Shown piece by piece: positions 34,692-44,433 of a stretch of DNA of 64,000 nt. The DNA lies in the NCBI GenBank assembly GCA_948144175.1, contig CANXME010002486.1:4092001-4156000 (forward strand), in the 5' to 3' direction. Below the pieces are notes generated by a model. That model was not told where the DNA came from and searched no databases. It was given only the letters and a program-made list of their open reading frames with translations. Numbering within the stretch: position 1 is the first letter of the stretch; each line of letters opens with the position of its first letter. This stretch comes from Closterium sp. NIES-65. Taxonomy: Eukaryota; Streptophyta; Zygnematophyceae; Desmidiales; Closteriaceae. The position numbers were made by a program, and so were the translations under genes.

Positions 34692-37600
34692 TCAAGAGGA
34701 GAGCAAGTGAGGCAAGACAGGCACAAGACCCAGCTGGGTGCAAAAGCGCTGATGGTCACAAGGCGCGAGTGCCTTGGTGAACACATCAGCAGTGTTGGCC
34801 TCAGAGGCCACGTACGCAAGTCGCAACTGACCACGCTGCTGCAACTCACGAGCAAGAAAGTAGCGGAGAGCAATGTGCTTCGTTCTGTGCTCCAAGCGCT
34901 GCTCTCGACACAAGGCCAGCATGGCCTTGTTGTCTACGTACAGCACTGGAGGAGAACGAGGCGGCTCTCCAAGGTCAGTCAGCAGGTAGGTGAGCCAGCG
35001 AAGCTCCTGTGCAGCCATGGCCCCGGCGTAGATCTCAGCCTCACAACTGGAGCCGAGAACCGAAGACGAGCGAGTAGACCGCCACGAGACAGAGCCGGAA
35101 CCAAGGCTGAAGGTGTAACCCTGTGACGACCGCTGCGTAGTCTGGTCGTCAGCCCAAGAAGCGTCCGCGTGGCCGGTAAGGACCACTGGACTCCGCCCTC
35201 CAAGCACAAGCCCCATGCCCGACGTACTGCACAGGTAGCGCAATACCCTCTTCGCTGCAGCCATGTGCTCTGGTCTGTGTCTCCCAGGAGCAACATAGCG
35301 TGCAAGAATGCTCAGAGGATATGCAAGGTCAGGTCGTGTGCAGGTCATCAGGTACATGAGGCAGCCAACAAGCTCTGCATACGGACCACTCGACTCTACG
35401 GACTCATCCGAAGGCAGAGCTGAGAGTGAGTGGCGAGTAGGCAGAGGAGTGGCCTGAGGCGAGGAGTACGTGAAGCCGAAGCGCTGAAGGACCTGCTGCA
35501 CCATGTGTGACTGAGTCAAGGTAATGGTGCGGCGTGCTCTGTCCCGAGTGATCTGCAAGCCAAGGTAGCTGCGCAGTTCACCCAGGTCTGTGCACGTGTG
35601 TCTCTTCAGCAGTTCGGACTTCACGTAGGCGAGTCCAGCAGTGTCCGCTGTGGCAAAGACCAAGTCGTCGACGTACACGAGGATGTAGAACGGCGGCAGT
35701 GAAGTGTCGGTGCGCAAAAACAGCGACGGGTCAGCAGTAGAAGGAGCAAACCCAAGAGCCGCAAGCGTAGTCCTCAGTGTGTCGTGCCACTCACGCGGTG
35801 CCTGGCGGAGACCGTAGACTGGCCGTCGGAGGCTCCACTGGGTGCCAGGAGGGAAAGTCCCAGTGAAGCCAGGTGGACGGCGCAGCCAGATCTCCTCGTG
35901 CAGGCTACCCTGCAGGAACGCAGTGCTGAAGTCGAGAGAGTGAAGCTCGTAGTCGCGCTGAGCGGCTATGTGCAGCAGCACCCGAAGAGTGGTCATCTTC
36001 GGGGTGGGAGAGAAGGTCTGAAAGTAGTCAACTCCCTGCCGCTGACTGAAGCCACGAGCAACGTACCGCGCCTTGAAGACAGGTGGAGAGCCCGGCGGCC
36101 GCTTCACCCGGAAGATCCACATGCCACTGACGATGTTCGCCCCAGGAGGGGGAACTGCGTCAACGTAGGTGCCTGTGGACTTCCAGGAAGCCATCTCTGC
36201 ATCCATAGCTGCCTGCCACTGAGAGGAGTAGGGACCCTCTACGGCCTCCGCGTAAGAACGCGGAGTCGGGATGTCTAGTGCATCCGGGTCTCCCTCAGGG
36301 GCAAGCAGTACAGACGCGAGATGAGGTGAAGCAGCCGCTAGACACTGTAACTCCTCCTGTCTGTCCTCTAGGACGTCCGTGCCAAGAGCACACTCACCCC
36401 CGACGGACGGAGGACAGACAGACGCAGACTCAGCAACAAGACCAGCAGCGTAGTCGAGACGACAGCGAGCAGCAAAGTCAACGAGCTCAGCGACTAGAGC
36501 AGACGCAGCAGTGGACTCAAAAGAGGGGTCAGTGACGACAGTAGCAAGCAGACGCGTGACAGTAGGACTGGCAGCGCGAAGAGAGTCCGACTCAGGGTCG
36601 GCAAGCGCAGGAAGAGAGGACTCAGGAGGCGAAGGCAAAGGGGCACGCAGAGGAGCAGTGGACGGACGCAGAGACATCCGGTGCGTGCCAGGGACAGGAG
36701 GAGGACGCTGACGCGAACCGCGACCACTAGCGCGAGCAGCACGAACAGGCGACGCGGGACGAGACGCAGGCTCACGACGCTCAGCAAGACCTCCAGTAGG
36801 ACCAGTGTAAGGAGAGGGAGCAGGCAGAGGAGAGGAAGGCTCCAACAGTGACTGCGACTGGACAGGCTGTGGACACTCTACCGAAGGAGAAAGACCAAGA
36901 ACCTGCTGTAGGAGCGGAACGAAGTACGGCCGAGGCCGCGCGGCAGCTCCAGACTCAGCAGGGACAGCACCAGCACCCTCAGCGACAGCACCAGCGCCAC
37001 CCACACCTCCAGCGGCAGGACCAACAGCAGTAGGCTCAGCACCAACGCCCTCAGTACCTCCAGCTCCAGGAGGACCCGCAGGTCCAGCAGCTCCGGGACC
37101 GGCAGCACCCGCACCCTCGACGGTCGAAGAAGCTCCAGCACCAGCTCCAGCAGCACCTCCAGACTCAGCAGCACGCCTCCAGCGGCGAGCGTACCACTCG
37201 CGCAGCTCCTGTGGAGAGAGGGGCTCCCGGCGAGACGCAGCAGCAGGAGAAACCCCAGGCTCAGCAGCTCCAGCTCCAGCAGGACCCGCAGGTCCAGTAG
37301 CTCCGGGACCGGCAGCACCCGCACCCTCGACGGTCGAAGAAGCTCCAGCTCCAGCTCCAGCAGCACCTCCAGACTCAGCAGCACGCCTCCAGCGGCGAGC
37401 GAACCACTCGCGCAGCTCCTGTGGAGAGAGGGGCTCCCGGCGAGACGCAGCAGCAGGAGAAACCCCAGGCTCAGCAGCTCCAGGCGCAGCACCCCCAGGC
37501 TCCGCACTCTCCGCAGTAGCACCCGCAGGCCCAGTACCCCCAGCAGTAGCACCCCCAGGCTCAGCACTCCCGCGCACAGCACCCCCAGAGTCAGCACCCC

Positions 37601-39956
37601 CAGGCTCAGCACCCCCGCGCACAGCACCCCCAGAGTCAGCACCCCCAGGCTCAGCACCCCCGCGCACAGCACCCCCAGAGTCAGCACCCCCAGGCTCAGC
37701 ACCCCCGCGCACAGCACCCCCAGAGTCAGCACCCCCAGGCTCAGCACCCGCAGCAGCACCAGAGTCACCTGTAACCTCGACCGGGTCAACGGCGTCTACC
37801 TGGGACACACCTGAGGGGGCAGGAACCTGAGGGGGAAGGGGGTCTATCGGGGGGGGAACCGGTACAAGGAAGTCCGGGGGAGGGGGGAGGGAAGGAGTGC
37901 GGTAGGGGAAGAGACGGTAGAAGGGGACTGACTCGTCGAACGTGACGTCCTGGGAGGACAGAACACGACGAGAGGAGGGGTGGTAAAACTGCCACCCTGG
38001 GGCGTCAGTGGGGAAGCCAAGGAAGACACAGGGAGCAGCACGAGGGGACAGCTTGTCCGCAGACAAGTCGCGGACAAACGCCCGAGATCCCCAGACACGG
38101 AACACAGACGCATCGCCAACCTTCCCTGTCCACAGTAAGGCTGGGGACATCGCAGGCCGAGAGACCCGGGGGTGAAGGTTGAGCTGATGCGCCGCGTACC
38201 TCACCGCAAACGGCCACAGAAAATGGGGGGCAGCCGCATGCATCATGGACGTACGAGCGACATCCATGACCATGCCAATGCGGCGCTCAGCAATCCCATT
38301 TTGCTGTGGTGAGTCCGGAAGCGTGAAGGACTGGCGGATGCCTCGCGCACGACAGTAGGCACGCAGAAGGCCAGAGGAGAACTCTCCGCCCCTGTCGGAG
38401 TGCAGACGCAGAACAGGAAAGTCCGAGCCGAAGCTCTTCCTGAGCCGGAGACGAGCCTCGCGGATCCAGTCGATCAGCACCTCAGTGACCTCACCCTTGC
38501 TGCGCAAGGGGAGGACTGTGGTGTAACGCGAGTAGTCGTCAACCACCAACAGGAAGTAGCGCTCGTAATCCTGCCCACGGACGGGGGCTGGGCCCCACAC
38601 ATCCATGTGAAGCGTCTGCAGGGGAGCCTCTGTCGGGGGGAAGTGGGAGGAGTGAGGAGTAGCCCGGAGGCGACCCTCGACACAGGGGACACAGGGAGGT
38701 CCTGGCCCGGAGGGGAGAGGAGGGAGAGACTGGGGAAGACCAGAGACAAGGACACGGGAAGCCATGCTCCGAAGACGGGGCAAGGAGGGGTGGCCAAGAC
38801 GGTGGTGCCACAGGAGAGTCTCGTGAGACAGGAGGCGACAAGTACAGGGGGCAGACTCAGGACCAGACCTGGACGCAGCAGCAAACACCTGACCCGACGC
38901 TGCTACCTGACCGGACGCGGGGACAGGAGGAGACTCAGTGGTCAGGGTGTAGAGGCTCGACCCCGGCCGACGCGAGAACGTGGCCAGGTGCCGGCCTGTG
39001 CGTGCGTCCGTGCAGTGGGTCACCCGCTGACTCGCAGGAGTGAACTGGTGAACCCCCGCATCCTGTAGGTCTGCACCACTCACCAAGTTCGTCGAGAACG
39101 AGGGGAGGTACAGGCCAGACAGGGTGCCCGAGGGGGCAGCCGGACACGGGAGGACAGTGGAGAAGTGAGCGAGGACAGGACCCCCAGAGGGGTCAGCCAG
39201 GGAGACTGCAACCGGCCGACCAAGCGGCGTGAGTGTGGTGCGGTCCCGAAAGAAGGAGCGAGAAGCCCCAGAGTCAAGTGTAAAGGTGAGGGAGGCCGAA
39301 GCCAACGCGGTACCTGAGAGCGCAGCCTCACCCGCACCTGAGGAAGCAGACTCACTAGCACCTAGAGCAGCAGCCGCACCTGTACCCGGAGCAGGAGACT
39401 CACTAGCACCCAGAGCAGCAGCCTCACCAGTAGCTAGAGCAGCAGGTCCTATACCTGGGTCAGGCGGGACGCACAGGTGACCTGCATGGTCAGCACTAGT
39501 AGGCAATGCATACATGGCAGTGAGAATAGCATCATAGTCAAGAGCATATATATCTACCCTCCGCCTAAGCAACTCCACCCAGTCGGGAAGCTCAGCCTCG
39601 TCGCCAAACACGGTACGCCAGGCGTCGCTCAGACGGGCGAAGCAGCGGGACGGTGTATGACTACGTGTCCCACAAGGCTGACCAGTCCGAGTACCAGTGC
39701 GAATCACGTAAGAGCAGCGAACAGCACTAAGAGACCCTCCACTCTGAGCGTACCACTCACGAAGCTGGCGAGGCGTGAGAGACACGCGAGAGGGTCGCGG
39801 GAGCTGCATCAGGCCGCCACCACGAGTAGAAGCAGCAGGAGTGGTAGTAGGAGTAGCGTCGCCACCCCTACAGCCCCAACCAGCGTACCACTCACGCAGC
39901 TGCTGCGGCGTGAGGGACTCACGCCGGCGTCGCTGGGGCTGCATTTGGATCCGCAA
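34692..39956 (-). CDS. I: Pol polyprotein, 1754 codons, Copia order
   Basis: One uninterrupted frame. The N-terminus carries two LREWYA motifs (about residues 15 and 70) and the Cys-His module (CSYVIRTGTRTGQPC, then H and C). The protease site DSGAS is near residue 229, and the pre-integrase WHHRLGHPS near 385. The integrase acidic residues lie in VDDYSRY (about 472), HSDRGGE (about 519) and NGIAERR (about 555). The Gly/Ala/Glu linker (about 700-1000) has 15-residue repeats and a 70-residue duplication with two more LREW motifs. The reverse transcriptase has WIFRVKR (about 1281) and YVDD (about 1428), and the RNase H has DNKAML (about 1672). The protein would be cut by its own protease and act in cytoplasmic particles and the nucleus. 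The first ATG of the frame (39956) is used; the real start is uncertain. Confidence 0.92.
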   Translation of the reverse strand: MRIQMQPQRRRRESLTPQQLREWYAGWGCRGGDATPTTTPAASTRGGGLMQLPRPSRVSLTPRQLREWYAQSGGSLSAVRCSYVIRTGTRTGQPCGTRSHTPSRCFARLSDAWRTVFGDEAELPDWVELLRRRVDIYALDYDAILTAMYALPTSADHAGHLCVPPDPGIGPAALATGEAAALGASESPAPGTGAAAALGASESASSGAGEAALSGTALASASLTFTLDSGASRSFFRDRTTLTPLGRPVAVSLADPSGGPVLAHFSTVLPCPAAPSGTLSGLYLPSFSTNLVSGADLQDAGVHQFTPASQRVTHCTDARTGRHLATFSRRPGSSLYTLTTESPPVPASGQVAASGQVFAAASRSGPESAPCTCRLLSHETLLWHHRLGHPSLPRLRSMASRVLVSGLPQSLPPLPSGPGPPCVPCVEGRLRATPHSSHFPPTEAPLQTLHMDVWGPAPVRGQDYERYFLLVVDDYSRYTTVLPLRSKGEVTEVLIDWIREARLRLRKSFGSDFPVLRLHSDRGGEFSSGLLRAYCRARGIRQSFTLPDSPQQNGIAERRIGMVMDVARTSMMHAAAPHFLWPFAVRYAAHQLNLHPRVSRPAMSPALLWTGKVGDASVFRVWGSRAFVRDLSADKLSPRAAPCVFLGFPTDAPGWQFYHPSSRRVLSSQDVTFDESVPFYRLFPYRTPSLPPPPDFLVPVPPPIDPLPPQVPAPSGVSQVDAVDPVEVTGDSGAAAGAEPGGADSGGAVRGGAEPGGADSGGAVRGGAEPGGADSGGAVRGGAEPGGADSGGAVRGSAEPGGATAGGTGPAGATAESAEPGGAAPGAAEPGVSPAAASRREPLSPQELREWFARRWRRAAESGGAAGAGAGASSTVEGAGAAGPGATGPAGPAGAGAAEPGVSPAAASRREPLSPQELREWYARRWRRAAESGGAAGAGAGASSTVEGAGAAGPGAAGPAGPPGAGGTEGVGAEPTAVGPAAGGVGGAGAVAEGAGAVPAESGAAARPRPYFVPLLQQVLGLSPSVECPQPVQSQSLLEPSSPLPAPSPYTGPTGGLAERREPASRPASPVRAARASGRGSRQRPPPVPGTHRMSLRPSTAPLRAPLPSPPESSLPALADPESDSLRAASPTVTRLLATVVTDPSFESTAASALVAELVDFAARCRLDYAAGLVAESASVCPPSVGGECALGTDVLEDRQEELQCLAAASPHLASVLLAPEGDPDALDIPTPRSYAEAVEGPYSSQWQAAMDAEMASWKSTGTYVDAVPPPGANIVSGMWIFRVKRPPGSPPVFKARYVARGFSQRQGVDYFQTFSPTPKMTTLRVLLHIAAQRDYELHSLDFSTAFLQGSLHEEIWLRRPPGFTGTFPPGTQWSLRRPVYGLRQAPREWHDTLRTTLAALGFAPSTADPSLFLRTDTSLPPFYILVYVDDLVFATADTAGLAYVKSELLKRHTCTDLGELRSYLGLQITRDRARRTITLTQSHMVQQVLQRFGFTYSSPQATPLPTRHSLSALPSDESVESSGPYAELVGCLMYLMTCTRPDLAYPLSILARYVAPGRHRPEHMAAAKRVLRYLCSTSGMGLVLGGRSPVVLTGHADASWADDQTTQRSSQGYTFSLGSGSVSWRSTRSSSVLGSSCEAEIYAGAMAAQELRWLTYLLTDLGEPPRSPPVLYVDNKAMLALCREQRLEHRTKHIALRYFLARELQQRGQLRLAYVASEANTADVFTKALAPCDHQRFCTQLGLVPVLPHLLSS
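37050..37480 (-). repeat. I: 210-bp tandem duplication in the pol linker
   Basis: Two near-identical 210-bp copies (for example CTCCGGGACC at 37091 and 37301 on the plus strand) keep the frame and duplicate a 70-residue block with the motif LSPQELREW(Y/F)ARRWRRA. Next to it (about 37555-37745) a 45-bp unit encoding 15 residues (type GGADSGGAVRGGAEP) is repeated four times. Confidence 0.88.
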
Positions 39957-41349
39957 GTAGAAGCAGGAGCAGGACTAGCAGCAGGGAGGCAGGCAGAGGC
40001 AGGCAGGCAGGCAAGCAGGCGACGCGCAGCGTGCTAGCAGGGCAAGAGCTCACCAGTGGTGGGAAGAGTAGGTTCGGCGACTCAGCGGCTCGGCAGCTCG
40101 GCGGCTCGGCGGCTCGGGCGACTCGGGCGGCTCGGCGGCAAGGCGGCTCAGCAGCAACTGCAGCTCAGTAGCTCGGTGACTCGGCGGCTCGGCGGCAGGG
40201 CGGCTCGGCAGCAACTGCAGCTCAGCAGCTCAGCGACCCGGCGGCTCGGCGGCAGGGCGGCTCGGCTGTGGGGCGGCTCGGCTGCTGCAGTGGGAGATGA
40301 AGGAGGAGGAGAAGCAGGGGAGGCCACACACCTGCCACCCCTCTGCTGGCCTCTCAGGTCGCCTCGACAGGCGACGGGAAAAGGGGGGGTGGGTGGTGGG
40401 GGGCCGGTAGGTGCAGCGGCGGGGCCAGCAGGTGCAGTTGCGGGGCCGGTAGAAGGGGACGGCAGGAGCCGTCAGGAGGGGACGGCGGGGCCGTCAGGAA
40501 GGGACGGTGGGGCCGTCACGAAGGGACGGCGGGGCCGTCAGGAGGTGACCGGGCCGCGACGGGGGCAGGCGGCGGGGCCGCGTAAGGGCCTGGGCGGGGC
40601 CGCGACAGAGCCGTCGGCGGGGCCGCGTGAAAGCCGGGGCGGGGCCGCGTAGAAGCCGGGGCGGGGCCGCGTAAGAGCAGGCGGCGGGGCCGCGAAGGAG
40701 CCGGGGCGGGGCCGCGTGAGAGCAGGCGGCGGAGCCGCGTAAGGGCCTGGGCGGGGCCGCGACAGAGCCGTCGGCGGGGCCGCGTGAAAGCCGGGGCGGG
40801 GCCGCGTAGAAGCCGGGGCGGGGCCGCGCAAGAGCAGGCGGCGGGGCCGCGAAGGAGCCGGGGCGGGGCCGCGTGAGAGCAGGCGGCGGAGCCGCGTAAG
40901 GGCCTGGGCGGGGCCGCGACAGAGCCGTCGGCGGGGCCGCGTGAAAGCCGGGGCGGGGCCGCGTAGAAGCCGGGGCGGGGCCGCGCAAGAGCAGGCGGCG
41001 GGGCCGCGAAGGAGCCGGGGCGGGGCCGCGTGAGAGCAGGCGGCGGAGCCGCGTAAGGGCCTGGGCGGGGCCGCGACAAAGCCGTCGGCGGGGCCGCGTG
41101 AAAGCCGGGGCGGGGCCGCGTAGAAGCCGGGGCGGGGCCGCGCGAGAGCAGGCGGCGGGGCCGCGAAGGAGCCGGGGCGGGGCCGCGTGAGAGCAGGCGG
41201 CGGGGCCGCGACAGAGAGGGCAGCGGGGCCGCGTCAGTGAAGGCGGCGGGGCCGCAGGGGAAATGGCGACCCGAGGGGTCGCTAAAAAAAAAAAGATCGC
41301 GCCTCGGGGGGCGCTTCGGTGGGCCCAAAAAAAACGGTCCGTAGAAGGA
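39957..41349 (-). repeat. I: GC-rich 5' leader; about four 157-bp tandem repeats
   Basis: From about 40565 to 41240 a 157-bp unit recurs: AAGGGCCTGG lies at 40584, 40741, 40898 and 41055, all spaced 157 bp. Each unit is built from short modules around GCCGCGTAGAAGCCGGGGCG. Nearer to pol (about 40075-40280) are GGCTCGGCGGC repeats as in the other leaders. The long Pro/Arg/Ala-rich frames on the minus strand and any plus-strand frames are composition artefacts. No gag is recognised. Confidence 0.88.
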
Positions 41350-41363
41350 CTCGCTCTATACCA

Positions 41364-41496
41364 TGTGAGAATAAGCGAACAGGAATGAATGAAACTAGCA
41401 GTGAAATGAGTACAAGTAGGAAACCCTAGAATTGTGTACCCCCTATAGGCTAACCCACTGTAGCCTACACAAGCATAACATGTATAATGTTTGACA
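41364..41496 (-). repeat. 5' LTR of I
   Basis: 133 bp, identical to 34353-34485, followed on the plus strand by the CTCGC duplication. Confidence 0.96.
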
Positions 41497-42239
41497 CTCG
41501 CCACTCACTCTCAGCTCTGCCTTCGGATGAGTCCGTAGAGTCGAGTGGCTCGTATCCAGAGCTTGTTGGCTGCCTCATGTACCTGATGACCTGCACACGA
41601 CCTGACCTTGCATACCCTCTTAGCATTCTTGCACGCTATGTTGCTCCTGGGAGACACCGACCAGAGCACATGGCTGTAGCGAAGAGGGTGTTGCGCTACT
41701 TGTGCAGTACGTCACGCATGGGGCTAGTGCTTGGAGGGCGGAGTCCAGTGGTCCTCACTGGGCACGTAGACGCTTCTTGGGCTGACGACCAGGCTACGCA
41801 GCGGTCGTCACAGGGTTACACCTTCAGCCTTGGTTCTGGCTCTGTCTCGTGGCGGGCTACTCGCTCGTCTTCTGTTCTCGGCTCCAGTTGTGAGGCTGAG
41901 ATCTACGCTGGGGCCATGGCTGCACAGGAGCTTCGCTGGCTCACCTACCTGCTGACCGACCTTGGAGAGCCGCCTCGTTCTCCTCCAGTCCTCTACATAG
42001 ACAACAAGGCCATGCTGGCCTTGTGTCGAGAGCAGAGACTGGAGCACAGAACAAAGCACATTGCTCTTCGCTACTTCCTTGCTCGTGAGCTTCAGCAGCG
42101 TGGACAGCTGCGACTTGCGTACGTGGCCTCTGAGGCCAACACTGCTGATGTCTTCACCAAGGCACTTGCGCCTTGTGATCATCAGCGCTTCTGCACTCAG
42201 CTGGGTCTTGTGCCCGTCTTGCCTCACTTGCTCTCCTCT
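41497..42239 (+). pseudogene. H: connection and RNase H region
   Basis: The stretch continues H directly after I: RHSLSALPSDESVESSG, MYLMTCTRPDLAYPLSIL, VVLTGHVDASWADDQATQ, CEAEIYAGAMAAQELRWLT, LYIDNKAMLALC, ANTADVFTKALAP, ending at about 42242. RNase H would remove the RNA template during cDNA synthesis. It is part of fossil H. Confidence 0.9.
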
Positions 42240-42449
42240 TGACCTTGCTTGTACTCTCACATATATATATACCTGCTCTTGCTTGTCTAGCTTTATATAT
42301 ATGTGTGTCCTCTTGCTTGTGAACTGGCAATGTGGCCCTGACCTTGTGCTCGGACTGTGTGGTGACTTTGTGATCCACCCTGAGCTTGCTTTGCTTTGCT
42401 TGACTGGTCTTGTGACCCCTTGTTCTCCCCCACTTTGCCTATGGGGGTG

Positions 42450-42579
42450 TGTCAGAATACTATATAGCTTATCCATTTGTGTAGGCTATAGTGGGGTATC
42501 CCATAGGGGGTACAACCCAATTAGGGTTTCCTATTTGTATCACTTCTATTCCTTAGTCATCCATTCTCATTCTTTCACA
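42450..42579 (+). repeat. 3' LTR of H with polypurine tract
   Basis: 130 bp, TGTCAGAATACTATATAG to TTTCACA, preceded by TATGGGGGTG (42440-42449) and followed by GCATG. Confidence 0.94.
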
Positions 42580-42584
42580 GCATG

Positions 42585-43440
42585 TTTAGTGCGTGATAGT
42601 CGATACGTATGAAAACCTCCGTCTTTTTTTTTGTGTGAACAGTATCGGTGCTGCAAACGGTGATGAGCTCACTTATGTGGACTTCTCCAGTAGGCAGTCT
42701 AGCTATTATTGCAGTTCGTCGAGTTGTCAATCTGAACTCTCGTTGCACCGTTGGTCGTGCCCCTGATTCTAGCTCTATGCGGTGGTCGTGTGCTCGCTAA
42801 AGTGGCAGTCCCTCCGGTAAGTCGTCAGGAAAATCCCGAAGTACCATTTCAGTAGTTCCTGTAGTTAGGGCGGTACGGCTGCTAACAGTTTCTGAAAATC
42901 GCTAGGTTTCTCTATCCCCCCCTTCACTACGTACACGTCAGCCCCAACAGTGACAACCCGTTTCATGGTGATGGCGTTGATGTGGGTTGTTGAAAATTCA
43001 GGCGACTGCTAGCGAGGTAGTGCGACCTAGTTACCATCGCTTCGCACACTGCAGCTACTGTCGTCCTGTCAATTCGCAGACAATCATGTCCAAGTAGAAT
43101 GTTGTGCCCATCTAGTGTCGTCGCGAGCATTTCCTGTGTAAACCCAAAATTACCCCCGTAGTAAATCTTTTGTATAGCCAGCACCGTGCCGTCAACTAAG
43201 CGTGCGTCGATCTCCGATAAGCAGCGGCTAAGTGTCAGTTGCAGTTTTCGTGCCATTGCGGTTTAACTAAGCTATGGCTTGCTCCTCTGCCGATAAAAAT
43301 CTTCACAGTTATCCCCTGAATTTTCCTGTGAATCAGTATTGGGCACTCTATCGCTGTACCCTCCATATTCAGCCGAGCCTGATCGATTGCGTGAATCGGT
43401 ACTGTGACTGGGTGAGGATTAGTGAGGTCTACTACGCACT
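42585..43440 (-). mobile_element. Gypsy relic G, piece 4: protease and RT start
   Basis: The minus strand encodes a retropepsin-like region (GITVKIFIGRGASHSLV near 43250-43290, IDARLVDGTVLAIQKIYYGG, MLATTLDGHNILLGHDCL near 43080-43130), the spacer, and a reverse transcriptase start with a DYHALN-like motif at about 42585-42610. RT continues across H at 28236. The same family appears on the plus strand at 63136. Upstream gag is not recognised because a CAG-rich array begins. Old fossil. Confidence 0.75.
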
Positions 43441-44335
43441 GCCACGCACTACTATGTACCGCCGCAGCAGCAGCGCACGCGCCCTGACGCCGCGGCAGCA
43501 GCGCGTGCACCTCAACGCCGTAGTAGCATGCGTGCCCCAATGCTGTAGCAGTGCGCACGTTCCATTGCCACAGCAGCAACGCACAGCCAAATGCCGCCGC
43601 AGCAGCAACGTGCCCGCCTCAACGTCGCAGCAGCAGCGCACTCGCCCCAACGTTGCACCAGCAGTGCGCGCCTCCCACTGCCACAACAATAGCATCTCAA
43701 TGCCGCATCAGAGCACGCACCCCAACGCCAGTGTAGCAGCAGTAGTGCGCGCCTCGATACCGCAGCTACCGCAGTGTACGCTCCAACACATAGCAGCGCG
43801 CCCAATGACGTCGCAGCAACAGCGCGCCCATTAACGTCGCAGCAGCAGCGCGCACGCCCCAATGCATCGGCAGCAGAGCACGCATCAACGACGCTGCCAC
43901 TGTAGCGTGCACCCCAATCTCGCGGCAGCAGCGCACTTAAAGTCGCTGCAGAAGCGCGCACGCTACTAATGCAGTAGTGGCAGAGCGCGCCCCTATTGCA
44001 GAAGGAGCAGTGCATGCCCCATTGCAGCAACAGCAACGCGCCCCAGTGAAGTAGCAACAGCAACGCGCCCCAGTGCAGCAGCAACAGCACGCGCCTTGAT
44101 GCCGCCACTGCTGCAGGGTGTACGCCCCAACGTTGCAGCAGATGCGCACGTCGCGATGCCGCAGCAGCAGTGCGTGTGCCCCAACGCCGCCGTAACAGCA
44201 ACACTCTCCCTACCGCTGCTACAGCAGCGTGCATGCCCCCACGCAGTAGCAGCAGTGCGTTCCCCTAGCATGCCCCTAGCGGTGCAGCAGCGAGAGCAGC
44301 GCGCGCGTCCCAACGCAGCAACAGCAATCTTGGAA
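43440..44335. repeat. CAG-rich degenerate array, about 0.9 kb
   Basis: Imperfect units of about 25-35 bp combine GCAGCAGCA runs with GCGCACGCCCCAACG. Long Cys/Ala/Arg-rich frames on the minus strand and Ala/Gln/Pro-rich frames on the plus strand follow from the repeat. No gene can be supported. It abuts the 5' side of Gypsy G. Confidence 0.75.
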
Positions 44336-44433
44336 CATTTGTACTCTGCGATACACTTTCAAATTGTTACTTATCTGGTTTTATTTGTCAGCACTTATGC
44401 AACGATGCTTGTTCATGTGTGTATTTGGGCAGT

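Larger units (their letters stand above)
34353..41496 (-). mobile_element. Element I: youngest short-LTR Copia copy, nested in H
   Basis: Two identical 133-bp LTRs (34353-34485 and 41364-41496) in inverted orientation are flanked by perfect CTCGC duplications (34348-34352 and 41497-41501). Inside on the minus strand are a primer-binding site (TGGTATAGAGCGAG, complement of 41350-41363), a 1.4-kb GC-rich leader with 157-bp tandem repeats, one open 1754-codon pol frame, a tail with TA tracts, and a polypurine tract next to 34486. Its pol looks whole. I see no frame resembling the family Gag, although H, F, J, C and D all have one. Zero LTR divergence makes it a very recent insertion. Confidence 0.95.
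28237..42579 (+). mobile_element. Element H: short-LTR Copia copy in Gypsy G, hosting I
   Basis: LTRs at 28237-28357 and 42450-42579 are flanked by GCATG at 28232-28236 and 42580-42584, a perfect duplication. The LTRs differ at 4 sites (about 3%) plus one 9-bp length difference. In order it has a primer-binding site, GC-rich leader, gag (29348), Gly-rich tract, Cys-His module, protease, pre-integrase, integrase, linker and reverse transcriptase up to 34352. Element I then intervenes, and RNase H, tail, polypurine tract and 3' LTR follow. Without I it is about 7.2 kb, the full family length. It is a moderately young fossil with several breaks. Confidence 0.93.

Noticed and set aside
36878-37789. 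Leu/Val-rich 303-codon frame inside element I
   Set aside because: Shifted frame of the pol linker, whose real frame is Gly/Ala/Glu-rich and continuous with pol.
40494-41504. 336-codon Pro/Arg/Ala frame that might replace gag in element I
   Set aside because: The 157-bp repeat is not a multiple of three, so successive units are read in different frames. No Gag-like residues are present.
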